From CAZLIC01 sp964559535 (GTDB lineage Bacteria > Pseudomonadota > Alphaproteobacteria > Rhodobacterales > Rhodobacteraceae), in NCBI GenBank assembly GCA_964559535.1, contig CAZLIC010000003.1, positions 62,001 through 126,000 of the forward strand: a DNA stretch of 64,000 bases. The letters run 5' to 3'. A model generated the notes under the pieces. It was not told the origin of the DNA. It worked only from the letters and a program-made list of their open reading frames with translations, and made no database searches. The translations under genes were made by a program, and so were the position numbers. Below, one piece after another: positions 51,366 through 59,716 of the stretch. The first letter of the stretch is position 1. Each line of letters opens with the position of its first letter.

Positions 51366-53045
51366 CTACGGCCCCAGCACCACGCATTCCTGCGCCCGCG
51401 CGGTGGCCCGGCGGCACGCAAGCGACGCCTGCTCCTCGCTCAGCCCCAGCACCGTGGCGTCGTAACCGCCCGAACGGGACACAACCTTGCGCAGCCCGTC
51501 GCTCAGCGCCACGCTGTCGGTCAGCATCGCCTTCATCAGCACCTTCTCGGCCACGCTGCGCGACGGGTGGCGGCCCAGATCCACACCCCAGTTTCGTTGC
51601 CCGCCCGAGGTTGACAGCCGCGTCACCACTTCGGGTTCGGCCGCGGCCACCTGCGTTTCGGTCGGCAGCGGCAGCAGCACGGTCAGCGGGTCTTCGGGCT
51701 GCGGCGCATCGGCGGGCGAGGACAGGTTCTCCACTCCGGTGGCCACATCCGCCGTGGCCACCTGCACCGCCCCTGCCGCCGGATCGTCGATCATGGCGCC
51801 GTCATCCGTGGCGGTCACCTGCGGCGGGGGAAGCGTGGCGGGGTCCACCGGGTTGCCATCGGCATCGACAACCTGAAACGGCAGCGGACCGCCCGCCGGG
51901 GGCGCCGCGGGCGCGGCCCCGGCCACCACGGCAAAGGGCAGCGGCGCGGCCACCGGCGGCTGCGGTTCAGGGGCCACGGCTGCCTCTCCATCATCGGCCG
52001 CCGCCGCCACGGCATCCTCGATGGTGTCCGACAGGGCGGCCACGGCAGCGGCGGCGGCTTGCGCGGTTCCGGCCGAAGGGCGCGGCCGCGGGCGGATCGA
52101 CGAGGCCATGCCCGTCACCACCCGAATCGTCTTGGCCCCGGGCGCGGGGGTCGCGGCATCGGCCATGGGTTCCGGCGCGGCCGGCGGTTCAACCGGCGCC
52201 GGGTCGTTCACCCGCACGCCCTTGCGTACCGCCTCGAACCCGTAGTCCAGAAGCTCCGCCATCTTGGCGTTGCGCTGCGCCGTCGAGGTGCCGCCGAACA
52301 CGGTGGAAATCAGCCGCACCCCGCCACGTTCCGCACTGGCCGTCAGGTTGAACCCGGCCGCCACGGTGTATCCGGTCTTGATCCCGTCGGCGCCCTTGTA
52401 GGCATCCAGAAACCGGCGGTTGGTGTTGGCCACGTCGGCCAGCCCGGCATCCGTCTCGCGCCGCGAGAAGATGTTGTAATACTGCGGAAAGTCATAGAAC
52501 AGCCGCCGCCCCAGGATGGACATGTCGCGCGCCGTCGACAGGTGGCCCGCAACAGTCAGGCCGTTGGCGTTCTTGAAGGTGGAATTCTTCATGCCCAGCG
52601 CCTTGGCCGTGCGGTTCATGCGGGCGGCGAACTTGGCCTCGTTTCCACCCAGCGCATCGCCGATGGCACTGGCCGCATCGTTGGCCGATTTCACGGCGGC
52701 GGCGCGAATCAGGTGGCGCAGCGCAATCCTCTGCCCCGCCTTCAGCCCCAGCCGCGACGGCGGCTGCGCCGCGGCATTGGCCGAAACGGTGATCACCGTG
52801 TCCAGCGTGACCTCGCCCCGGCGGATCGCGTCGAAGGCGATATACAGCGTCAGCATCTTGGTCAGCGAGGCCGGATGCAGCCGGGTATCGGCGTTCTTGG
52901 CGTACAGCGTCTCGCCGGTGCGCGCATCCATCACATGCGCCGCAAACGGAGCCGCACCACCTGTGCCCGCGCCGAAAGCGCACCACACAACGAACAGCCC
53001 CAGAAACACGATGATGCGGGCGCACTGCGCCCCTGCTCGTACCAC
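51366..53045 (-). CDS. D-alanyl-D-alanine carboxypeptidase with C-terminal SPOR domain
   Basis: A 559-residue periplasmic penicillin-binding protein. After a signal peptide (IIVFLGLFVVWCAFGAGTGGAA) comes the DacA/DacF-type catalytic domain with PASLTK (S60, K63), KSAND (S120, N122) and GIKTGYT (K223). A Pro/Ala/Val-rich linker of about 180 residues spans 290-470. The C-terminal SPOR domain starts near WGVDLGRHPSRSVAEKVL and should target septal, denuded glycan. It trims D-Ala from pentapeptides. The start is a GTG preceded by GGAAGGATC. Confidence 0.92.
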   Translation of the reverse strand: MVRAGAQCARIIVFLGLFVVWCAFGAGTGGAAPFAAHVMDARTGETLYAKNADTRLHPASLTKMLTLYIAFDAIRRGEVTLDTVITVSANAAAQPPSRLGLKAGQRIALRHLIRAAAVKSANDAASAIGDALGGNEAKFAARMNRTAKALGMKNSTFKNANGLTVAGHLSTARDMSILGRRLFYDFPQYYNIFSRRETDAGLADVANTNRRFLDAYKGADGIKTGYTVAAGFNLTASAERGGVRLISTVFGGTSTAQRNAKMAELLDYGFEAVRKGVRVNDPAPVEPPAAPEPMADAATPAPGAKTIRVVTGMASSIRPRPRPSAGTAQAAAAAVAALSDTIEDAVAAAADDGEAAVAPEPQPPVAAPLPFAVVAGAAPAAPPAGGPLPFQVVDADGNPVDPATLPPPQVTATDDGAMIDDPAAGAVQVATADVATGVENLSSPADAPQPEDPLTVLLPLPTETQVAAAEPEVVTRLSTSGGQRNWGVDLGRHPSRSVAEKVLMKAMLTDSVALSDGLRKVVSRSGGYDATVLGLSEEQASLACRRATARAQECVVLGP

Positions 53046-53242
53046 GTCCCCGATCCTTCCGCCTGTATCATCCGCGTCCAGGTATGTTCCCGGATCACGG
53101 ACGTCTGCCTTGGCGTGGACGCTAGCACAGCATGCGGAAAGGTCAAAACCCGCGGAATATCAATGGCTTTCAGAATGATCTTGATGTGGCTTCGCTGCCG
53201 CAGCGGAATATCTGGTAGACGCACGGTGCGCGCCCACCATCC

Positions 53243-53941
53243 CTAGTCGAATCGCGTCAGAAATGCGGGCAGCGCCCCCAGATCGGGCAGTTCGGCAAAG
53301 CGGGCATGGCCCATTGGCGGATCGGCGGCTTCCAGCCCCCAGACCAGCGGATGCGGCACATGCGCTGCCCAGGCACCCGCGTGCAAGGCCGGAATCACGT
53401 CTGATTTCAGCGAGTTGCCGACCATCATTGCAGCTGTGGCCCCGGTGCCGTGGCGGGCGAAAAGGCGCGCATAGACCTGCGGGGTCTTGTCCGACACGAT
53501 TTCGACCGCGTGGAACATGTCGCCCAGCCCCGATTGCGCCAGCTTGCGCTCCTGATCCAGAAGGTCGCCCTTGGTGATCAGCACCACCCGGAACCGCGCG
53601 GCTGCCGCCGCCACCGCCTCGGCGGCATGCGGCAGAAGCTCGATAGGATGCTCCAGCATTTCGCGCCCGGCGGCCAGCAGGTCGGCAATCACGGCGGCGG
53701 GGACCCGGCCTTCGGTCACCTCGATGGCCGTCTCGACCATCGACAGCACAAAGCCCTTCACCCCGAAACCGTAGTGCCCGAGGTTGCGCCGCTCGGCCGC
53801 CAGCAACCGCTCGGCCAGGTGGTCGGGCGCGGCGTGGTCGGCCAGAAGGGCGGCGAACCGTTCCTGCGTCAGGCGGAAGAACGTCTCGTTCTGCCACAGC
53901 GTGTCGTCGGCATCGAATCCGATGGTGGTCAGCGCGTCCAT
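53243..53941 (-). CDS. HAD-family hydrolase
   Basis: A 232-residue haloacid-dehalogenase phosphatase. Motif I is GFDADDTLW with the two aspartates (the nucleophile is the first, residue 10), motif II is VLITKGD, the lysine of motif III lies in SDKTPQVYARLF, and motif IV is MMVGNSLKSDVIPALHAG. The cap layout resembles YjjG-like nucleotidases. ATG 53941 is chosen over an upstream in-frame start that gives a basic leader without similarity. The substrate is unknown. Confidence 0.87.
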   Translation of the reverse strand: MDALTTIGFDADDTLWQNETFFRLTQERFAALLADHAAPDHLAERLLAAERRNLGHYGFGVKGFVLSMVETAIEVTEGRVPAAVIADLLAAGREMLEHPIELLPHAAEAVAAAAARFRVVLITKGDLLDQERKLAQSGLGDMFHAVEIVSDKTPQVYARLFARHGTGATAAMMVGNSLKSDVIPALHAGAWAAHVPHPLVWGLEAADPPMGHARFAELPDLGALPAFLTRFD

Positions 53942-54059
53942 GCGCGGCAGACTGCCCGCCCTGCGGCGCAAAGGTCCACCCCCTTTCCGAATGGCAAGAC
54001 TTTGCTATATCCTTGGTGTGTATCCTGCCCCCCGAATCCATCCAGCGGAGCGTCGCCCC

Positions 54060-54404
54060 GTGACCAGCACCCCTTTCACGATGTCCACCGACAAGCGCGG
54101 CGGCACCGACAATGAAACGGGCGTACTGACCAAGACAAAGACGCGCACGCAGCGTCCGCCGATGTACAAGGTGCTGCTGCTGAACGACGACTACACCCCG
54201 ATGGAGTTCGTGGTGCATGTGCTGGAACGCTTCTTCGGCCTCAGCCATGCCCAGGCTTTCGAGATCATGCTGACCGTGCACAAGAAGGGGCTGGCGGTGG
54301 TCGGCGTGTTCAGTTTCGAGGTGGCCGAAACGAAAGTGGCGCAGGTGATGGATTTTGCCCGCCGCCACCAGCACCCGCTGCAATGCACCATGGAAAAGGA
54401 ATAG
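54060..54404 (+). CDS. clpS: ATP-dependent Clp protease adaptor ClpS
   Basis: A 114-residue adaptor. The core is YKVLLLNDDYTPMEFVVHVLERFFGLSHAQAFEIMLTVHKKGLAVVG, containing the N-degron pocket residues, and it ends ARRHQHPLQCTMEKE. ClpS delivers N-end-rule substrates to ClpAP. GTG 54060 has a GCGGAG motif upstream; ATG 54081 is the alternative and would remove 7 residues. clpA is not adjacent in the visible sequence. Confidence 0.94.
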   Translation: MTSTPFTMSTDKRGGTDNETGVLTKTKTRTQRPPMYKVLLLNDDYTPMEFVVHVLERFFGLSHAQAFEIMLTVHKKGLAVVGVFSFEVAETKVAQVMDFARRHQHPLQCTMEKE

Positions 54405-54422
54405 GGGCCGCGCGCCCCGCCC

Positions 54423-55421
54423 ATGCGCAGCACCCGCCTGTCCCTTGCCCTTGACCAGGGCGTTCTGGTCTTGCCGCCGCAGGGCCGCATTCTGGTGCTG
54501 AACCCCGCGGGGGCGGATGACCTGTCGGCGCTGCCGCGCGACCGGCTGCATGCCGTGCAGGGCTTTCGCCCCGACCACGACGCGCTTGCCGCCCGCGGCA
54601 TGGCCGTGACGCCCGACTTGCCGGTGGGCCCGTTTGACGCGGCCATCGTCTGCCTGCCGCGGTCGCGGGCGCAGGCCCGTGCGCTGGTGGCCGCGGCCTG
54701 CGCCGTGGTGGTGCCGGGCGGGCCGGTGGCGGTGGACGGGCAGAAGGACGACGGCATCGACAGCCTGCTGAAGGAGATCCGCGCCCGCGCGCCCCTGGGT
54801 GAGCCGCTGGCCAAGGCGCATGGGCGGCTGGCCGTGTTTCCCGCCGGGCCGGGGTTTGCCGACTGGCAGGACAGCCCGCGCGACGTGGGCGGTTTTGTCA
54901 CCTGTGCCGGCGTGTTTTCTGCCGATGGCCCCGACCCGGGGTCGGCCCTGCTGGCCGTTGCGCTGCCTGCACAGATGAAGGGGCGGGGGGTGGATCTGGG
55001 GGCGGGGTGGGGGTACCTGTCGGCCGCCGTGCTGCAGCGCGAAGGCGTGAAATCGCTGGACCTGGTCGAGGCCGACCACGCCGCGCTGGCCTGTGCCCGC
55101 CGCAATGTGACCGACCCGCGCGCGGCCTTCCACTGGGCCGACGCCACCCGGTTCCGCCCCGCCCGGCAAGCCGATTTCGTGGTGATGAACCCGCCGTTCC
55201 ACCTGGGCCGCGCCGCCGACCCGGCGCTGGGCCAGGCCTTCCTGGCCGCGGCGGCAGGCATGCTGAACCCCGATGGCACGCTGTGGCTGGTGGCCAACCG
55301 CGCGCTGCCTTATGATCGTGTGCTGACCACGCTGTTTCGCCATGTCGAGGATCTGCCCGGCGCGCCTGCCTATCGCCTGACGCGTGCCAGCCACCCCATC
55401 CGCCGCAAGGGACCTGCATGA
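54423..55421 (+). CDS. Class I SAM methyltransferase, RsmC-like (16S rRNA G1207)
   Basis: A 332-residue protein with the two-domain RsmC layout: a degenerate N-terminal methyltransferase-like domain, and a C-terminal domain with GVDLGAGWGYLSAAVL (SAM-binding motif I), LDLVEADHAALACARRN (motif II) and the base-flipping NPPFHLG (motif IV). RsmC methylates N2 of a guanine in small-subunit rRNA. It starts 18 bp after clpS and overlaps the next gene by 4 bp (ATGA). Confidence 0.88.
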   Translation: MRSTRLSLALDQGVLVLPPQGRILVLNPAGADDLSALPRDRLHAVQGFRPDHDALAARGMAVTPDLPVGPFDAAIVCLPRSRAQARALVAAACAVVVPGGPVAVDGQKDDGIDSLLKEIRARAPLGEPLAKAHGRLAVFPAGPGFADWQDSPRDVGGFVTCAGVFSADGPDPGSALLAVALPAQMKGRGVDLGAGWGYLSAAVLQREGVKSLDLVEADHAALACARRNVTDPRAAFHWADATRFRPARQADFVVMNPPFHLGRAADPALGQAFLAAAAGMLNPDGTLWLVANRALPYDRVLTTLFRHVEDLPGAPAYRLTRASHPIRRKGPA

Positions 55422-56224
55422 CCTTTTCGATCCAGGGCAAGACCGCCATCGTCACCGGCGCTGCCGCGGGCATCGGCCTTGCCATCGCGCGCCACTTTCT
55501 GGACAAGGGCGCCAACGTGATGCTGGCCGACATCGACGAGCCGCGCCTTCAGGCCGAATGCGGCGACGAGGCGCGGGCCGAGGGGCCGATGCGCTGTTTT
55601 GCGGGCGACCTGCGCGAAAAGCTGACGATCGCCAACCTGTTGTCGGCCACCTATGATGCGTTCGACCGGGTGGATATCCTGGTGAACGCCGCCCGCCTGT
55701 TTGCCGTGTCCGACCCGCTGGATCCGGCCCATGACAGCGTCGATCTGATGCTGCAGTACAACCTGATGTCGACGCTGCGCCTGTCGCAGCTGACGGCCAG
55801 GCGGATGATCGCCTCGGCCGAGAAGGCCGGAACCGCAGGCCCCATCGGCTGCATCGTGAACCTGTCGTCCACCGCCACCGCGGGCACCCAGCCCGACCTT
55901 CTGGGCTATTCCGTCAGCACCGCCGCGGTCGACCAGATGACGCGGTCTCTGGCGCTGGCGCTGGCGCCCCGCGGCATCCGGGTGAACGCCATCGCCTTCG
56001 CCTCGGTGCAAAGCGCCAGCCTGCTGGGCCAGGTGAAAGACCACCCCGACTGGCGCAATGCCATCATCGACGGCACGCCCCTGGGCCGCATTGCCGCCCC
56101 GTCGGAACTGGCGGAAACCGTGCAGTTCCTGTGCTCGGACGCCGCCGGGTTCATCACCGGGCAGGTCCTTTCGGTTGACGGTGGCCGGTCGCTGCGCGAC
56201 CCGGTGCGCGTTCCGGCATTCTGA
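55418..56224 (+). CDS. SDR-family protein with Thr in place of the catalytic Lys
   Basis: A 268-residue SDR. TGAAAGIG (14-21) binds the cofactor, INLSST-type IVNLSSTATAG carries the Ser, and the active-site motif is YSVST, with Thr where YxxxK needs Lys. The usual NAG reads NAA (ILVNAARLF). The end, FITGQVLSVDGGRSLRD, is typical. It is translationally coupled to the rsmC-like gene. Substrate unknown, and catalysis may be altered or lost. Confidence 0.86.
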   Translation: MTFSIQGKTAIVTGAAAGIGLAIARHFLDKGANVMLADIDEPRLQAECGDEARAEGPMRCFAGDLREKLTIANLLSATYDAFDRVDILVNAARLFAVSDPLDPAHDSVDLMLQYNLMSTLRLSQLTARRMIASAEKAGTAGPIGCIVNLSSTATAGTQPDLLGYSVSTAAVDQMTRSLALALAPRGIRVNAIAFASVQSASLLGQVKDHPDWRNAIIDGTPLGRIAAPSELAETVQFLCSDAAGFITGQVLSVDGGRSLRDPVRVPAF

Positions 56225-56234
56225 CCTGCGGGGC

Positions 56235-56618
56235 CTATTCGGGGTAGGCGCGGCGGCAAGCCTCGGTTGCCGATGCCGCACGGCGGGCCAGTTCGCTGCG
56301 CTTGGCCTGCATGCTGGCCAGCTTTGCCCGCTCGTCATCGACATTGATGGACACCGGGCGGGTGTCGATGTCGGGCACGCGGCGTTCGCAGGTGTCGGGC
56401 TCGGGCTGACCGTCGGGACCGGGGCGATAGCAGGTGTAGCTCTCCCATTCCCAGGTCTGGAACTCCTCGATGGCATAGCCGCGCGCAATATTGCGCTCGG
56501 TTTCGGCAATCAGACGATCCAGCGTGCGCAGGTCCTGCGTTTCGCGGCGGATGCACTGTTCCTGCGGCGTGCCGCAGGCGACCAGCAGCAGGAAAAGTGC
56601 AGGGGCAAGGCGACGCAT
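56235..56618 (-). CDS. Hypothetical lipoprotein
   Basis: A 127-residue protein with a lipoprotein signal (MRRLAPALFLLLVACG, lipobox LVAC). The mature part is charged, with paired Cys (EQCIRRE, YTCYRPG, DTCERR, EACRRA) and a helical C-terminus. GGAGG stands 7 nt before the ATG. No family recognised. Confidence 0.76.
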   Translation of the reverse strand: MRRLAPALFLLLVACGTPQEQCIRRETQDLRTLDRLIAETERNIARGYAIEEFQTWEWESYTCYRPGPDGQPEPDTCERRVPDIDTRPVSINVDDERAKLASMQAKRSELARRAASATEACRRAYPE

Positions 56619-56700
56619 GGCAGACCTCCGGTTCGCAGGCCACAACGATAGGGCCGCGGCGGGGCATCCGCAAATCACAGTTGCCGGGGTGGCGGCCGGT

Positions 56701-56997
56701 TCACCCCCCGGACCGCGCCTTCTGTGCCTCCATCCAGGCGCGCAACACGGCGTTGATCCGCGTCTGGTACCCGCGGCCGCCTGCCTTGAAGAAGGCCACC
56801 ACGTCGTCGTCCAGCCGGATCGACAGCGCCGCCTTGGACGGCCGCCGCACGATCACAGCGTCGGTCCAGTCAAAGGCGTCTTCGGGGTCGTCGTCATAGG
56901 AGTCCACATCATCGGCGTCGAACCGTTTCCAGTCGGTCAAATCAGTGCCAATTTCATCGGCCTTCGCTTTCACGGTCAAGGAAACGCTTCTTCTCAT
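56701..56997 (-). CDS. brnA: BrnA-type antitoxin
   Basis: A 98-residue protein. The C-terminal ribbon-helix-helix (KAALSIRLDDDVVAFFKAGGRGYQTRINAVLRAWMEAQK) is the BrnA DNA-binding and antitoxin region; the N-terminal half is acidic and contacts the toxin. It overlaps the end of brnT by 44 bp on the same strand. BrnA neutralises BrnT and represses the operon. Confidence 0.92.
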   Translation of the reverse strand: MRRSVSLTVKAKADEIGTDLTDWKRFDADDVDSYDDDPEDAFDWTDAVIVRRPSKAALSIRLDDDVVAFFKAGGRGYQTRINAVLRAWMEAQKARSGG

Positions 56998-57241
56998 CGG
57001 TTCTGGCCTTCCGTGCCGTGATCAGTCTCTTGCGCGCACCGCGGTAGGTGAAAACCACCGCCACAGTGCGGTCATTCAGCCAGTTGATGGCGATCCAGCG
57101 CTCCTCGCCATCATGGTCTGACCGCGCGATCAAGGGTTCGCCATCGAACACCCCGCGCGCCAACCGGAAATCAAGACCGTGCTTCCCGATTGTTGCCAGC
57201 CGCTTAGCTTCATCCCACTCGAAGTCGTCACCGCCGGACAT
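56954..57241 (-). CDS. brnT: BrnT-type toxin (ribonuclease)
   Basis: A 95-residue RelE-fold toxin. It matches BrnT through FEWDEAKRLATIGKHGLDFRLARGVFDG, then RWIAINWLNDRTVAVVFTYRGARKRLITARKA and the end DEKKRFL. BrnT cuts RNA and halts growth until BrnA binds it. Being first in the operon, with a candidate operator in the 94-bp gap upstream, fits the known brnTA order. Confidence 0.93.
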   Translation of the reverse strand: MSGGDDFEWDEAKRLATIGKHGLDFRLARGVFDGEPLIARSDHDGEERWIAINWLNDRTVAVVFTYRGARKRLITARKARTDEKKRFLDRESEGR

Positions 57242-57291
57242 CTGCCCTTACCCCAAATTGCAGGTTGGGAAGAACACGTCCTGTGTGCCTC

Positions 57292-57303
57292 TACACGCGT
57301 ATA
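57292..57303. promoter_or_regulatory. Near-palindrome upstream of brnT, candidate BrnTA operator
   Basis: TACACGCGTATA is palindromic except for one base pair and lies about 50 bp before the brnT start, in an AT-richer stretch that also offers a TATATAC-like -10 on the minus strand. BrnTA complexes repress their own promoter through such sites. Confidence 0.4.
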
Positions 57304-57335
57304 TACAAATGCGGACCACAACCGTCAACGGTCCC

Positions 57336-58334
57336 CTACACCCGGTCCCGCCGCAGCGGCGTGGTGCTGCAGTGCAGGCCACCGCCGTTCTTCTGTACTG
57401 CGCCGAAGGGCACCGTCAGGCATTCCACGCCTGCCGCCGCCAGCAGGTCCAGCGTGCGGTTCGAGGCCCCCTCGGCCATCAGCACCCGCCCCGGCGCCAC
57501 GGCCAGCGAGTTCACGATCCAGCCGTTATCGGCCGGGTCCGTCTCGATGAACCGGATGCCGCGGCGCGTCAGCTCTTCCAGAAACGAAAACGGCAGCCCC
57601 ATCGGGTTCACCAGTGCCAGGTCGCGGTCGATCATCAGGAAACTGACGTCCAGGTGAATGTCATACCCCGGCAGGTCGACGATCAGCAGCTCCACGCCCT
57701 GCCGCGCCAGCACTTCGCCCACCTGAAGCGCGCCCTCGCGGTTTACCCGCACGCCCACGCCGATGGCGCAGGTGCGGTCGTTCAGCCAGGCAAAGCTGCC
57801 GCCTTCCATGATGCCGGTGCCGTTGATCGTGCGCAAAATCGGGATGCCCAGCCGCGCAAGGGTGCGCGTCACCGCCAGTTCCTCGCCCCGCCTTATGCGC
57901 GCGCCCATGCGGCAGACGATGGCCCCGCCCTTGACCATGATGAACGGGTCGCGGGTATAGACCTGCTTAAGCCGGTTTCCCGCCTCGCCGTCCATGAAAT
58001 GCACAGCCACGCCTTCGGCCTGCAGCGCGGCGACAAAGGCATCGTGCTGCGCCTGCATCAGCGGAATGTCGGGCGGCGTGTCTGACTGAAAGTACCAGCC
58101 CGCTGCCGGGTCGCCGAACGATCCGATATCCGCAAGGCGCTTTTTCGGGTCGACAACCAGCATCTCCGGCCCCGGCCGGTGCATCAGGATGTCGCGGATG
58201 CGCCCCACATCGTTGTCCACCCCCCACACGCGCCCCCAACTGCGCTCCAGCTCGCCCTCGTCCTCGAAGGCAGGTTCGGCGCCCGCGGCAAAGGTCTTGA
58301 TCGTCTGGTTGTAGATCCAGTGTGCGTCTGTCAT
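57336..58334 (-). CDS. Arginine deiminase-like / amidinotransferase-family enzyme
   Basis: A 332-residue guanidine-modifying enzyme of the pentein fold. The C-terminal GGGLHCSTTPL gives the nucleophilic Cys (C322); GTGIMEGGSFAWLN and the His in GYDIHLDVSFLMID supply the rest of the active site. It is shorter than classical arginine deiminase and lies between that family and dimethylarginine dimethylaminohydrolase. Arginine, methylarginine or another guanidine could be the substrate. AGGAGG precedes the ATG. Composite element copy 3 is upstream of it. Confidence 0.85.
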   Translation of the reverse strand: MTDAHWIYNQTIKTFAAGAEPAFEDEGELERSWGRVWGVDNDVGRIRDILMHRPGPEMLVVDPKKRLADIGSFGDPAAGWYFQSDTPPDIPLMQAQHDAFVAALQAEGVAVHFMDGEAGNRLKQVYTRDPFIMVKGGAIVCRMGARIRRGEELAVTRTLARLGIPILRTINGTGIMEGGSFAWLNDRTCAIGVGVRVNREGALQVGEVLARQGVELLIVDLPGYDIHLDVSFLMIDRDLALVNPMGLPFSFLEELTRRGIRFIETDPADNGWIVNSLAVAPGRVLMAEGASNRTLDLLAAAGVECLTVPFGAVQKNGGGLHCSTTPLRRDRV

Positions 58335-58422
58335 CGGGCGTCCCTCCTGCGGCAGGGGCAGACTAGGGGGCGCCGCGCGTGCAGGCAATCCGGGGCCAGG
58401 GTCGCGCAATACATGAAAATCC

Positions 58423-58488
58423 GGTTAACGCGCGCGCGCAACCCTTTGAAATCATTCAAATCGATGCGGCGTCCCAGCGTGGGACGCC
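58423..58488 (+). repeat. Composite intergenic element, copy 3
   Basis: GGTTAACGCGCGCGCGCAA is followed by CCCTTTGAAAT (58442-58452) and a perfect inverted repeat with arms GGCGTCCCA and TGGGACGCC around GCG (58468-58488). GTCCCA begins 29 nt after the start of the CCCTTTG block, as in the other copies. It lies between the small basic protein gene and the arginine-deiminase-like gene, upstream of the latter on the minus strand. Confidence 0.75.
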
Positions 58489-58513
58489 ACCTTGCGCTGT
58501 CCGGACCGGTGCG

Positions 58514-58699
58514 TCAGCTGCGCCGTCCGCGGTCGATGCGCAGGAATTCCGCGGTGCGCCGCGATTCCACCACCACCGGGCGCGGCTTGCGCCACAGCGC
58601 CTGCCAGAACCTGTCGCCCTCGGCGCGGGCAATGCGCAGGAATTCCTTCACGCGGCCACCGTCGGATGGCGCGCGCTTGTCGGCCAGATGTCGGGTCAT
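58514..58699 (-). CDS. Small basic hypothetical protein
   Basis: A 61-residue Arg-rich protein (MTRHLADKRAPSDGGRVKEFLRIARAEGDRFWQ to ESRRTAEFLRIDRGRRS). Its ATG has a strong AAGGAGG 7 nt upstream, which is the main reason to accept it. It contains two EFLRI repeats. Function unknown; the charge suggests nucleic-acid contact, but this is speculation. Confidence 0.6.
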   Translation of the reverse strand: MTRHLADKRAPSDGGRVKEFLRIARAEGDRFWQALWRKPRPVVVESRRTAEFLRIDRGRRS

Positions 58700-58731
58700 G
58701 CTGTCCTCCTTGCGGTGCAAGAGACTCGAGC

Positions 58732-59196
58732 TTAGCACGACTCGCGGCGGCAGAGATACGTCGACGCCGTGGCGCTGGCGCTTTCGTGACCCAAGGGGCC
58801 GAACCGGCGCACGTCCTGCAAACCGTCGGCCGTGCGCACCCCGCCAAAGGCCCTGGCCGTCATGCTGTCAAACATGGCGGGCAGGCTTCCTGCCGGGACC
58901 AGCAGCATGCCCAGAAGAATGGCCTGCAGGATGACGATCACGTTCAGGAAGCCCCGGAAGGCCCCCGTGTGCCGCCCGATGCGCGACCGCAGTTCCGCCG
59001 CCAGCGCTCCCGGCCACCCGCCCAGCCCGGCGATCCACAGAAGGGTCTGCTGCGGCACGCGGCTGCCGCCCAGCGCCGCACGCTTCAGGTCCAGCCGGTA
59101 CGCCGCATAGGCGGCCGCGCTGGCCCCGGTCATCCACGCGCCGAGGCAGAGAAGAATGTAACCGGTTGAACCGGGAAGGGGCACGAAACTGTCCAT
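58732..59196 (-). CDS. DUF1294 family membrane protein
   Basis: A 154-residue protein with the DUF1294 pattern: AAAYAAYRLDLKRAALGGSRVPQQTLLWIAGLGGWPGALAAELRSRIGRHTGAFRGFLNVIVILQ, where the RVP, GGWPGA and H..F blocks are diagnostic. It has two or three membrane segments. The last 40 residues are an unrelated-looking tail. Function unknown. Confidence 0.85.
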   Translation of the reverse strand: MDSFVPLPGSTGYILLCLGAWMTGASAAAYAAYRLDLKRAALGGSRVPQQTLLWIAGLGGWPGALAAELRSRIGRHTGAFRGFLNVIVILQAILLGMLLVPAGSLPAMFDSMTARAFGGVRTADGLQDVRRFGPLGHESASATASTYLCRRESC

Positions 59197-59229
59197 TCCC
59201 GAAGTGTTGCCTAAGATTGCGGCGAAATT

Positions 59230-59658
59230 TTAGACCAGTTCGGTCACAACTGTCACATTGTTGCGGATGGCGTTCGAATACGGGCAGATGAAGTGCCCGC
59301 GCTCGACAATCCGCTCGGCCACGGCACGGTCCACCCCCGGCAGGCTGACCTTCAGCGTCACCGAAATGCCGAAGCCGCCGTCATCGCGCGGGCCGATCCC
59401 GACGTGGGAGGTGACGGTTGCTTCCGGCGGTACCGTCCCGAGTTTCTCCGACCCGGCGGCGAACCGCATCGCGCCAAGGTAACAGGCGGCATAGCCCACG
59501 GCGAAGAGCTCTTCCGGATTGTGCCCCGCCCCCGACCCACCAAGCTCTTTCGGGCTGGTCATGGTGATTGTCAGCATCCCCGACGCCAGTTTCGACAGGC
59601 CATTCCGGCCGCCGCCGCTTGCCTGCGCCTCGGTGGTGTATTTGACGTCCACTGTCAT
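59230..59658 (-). CDS. Organic hydroperoxide resistance protein (Ohr/OsmC family)
   Basis: A 142-residue thiol peroxidase. The two redox cysteines are in VGYAACYLGA and GHFICPYSNAIRNN, and the N-terminal GRNGLSKLASGMLTITMTSPKELGGSGAGHNPEELFA is typical of Ohr. It reduces organic hydroperoxides with lipoylated proteins as electron donor. AGGGAG precedes the ATG. No ohrR regulator is adjacent. Confidence 0.93.
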   Translation of the reverse strand: MTVDVKYTTEAQASGGGRNGLSKLASGMLTITMTSPKELGGSGAGHNPEELFAVGYAACYLGAMRFAAGSEKLGTVPPEATVTSHVGIGPRDDGGFGISVTLKVSLPGVDRAVAERIVERGHFICPYSNAIRNNVTVVTELV

Positions 59659-59716
59659 CGCGGTCTCCCTGAAGGCGAATCTGCCGGGGCGAATGGTCCA
59701 TGCCTTGGGCGGCAGG

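Noticed and set aside
53150..53216. Direct repeat GCGGAATATC twice in the gap upstream of the D,D-carboxypeptidase gene
   Set aside because: Only ten bases are shared, spacing is about 50 bp and no further structure surrounds them; it may be chance.
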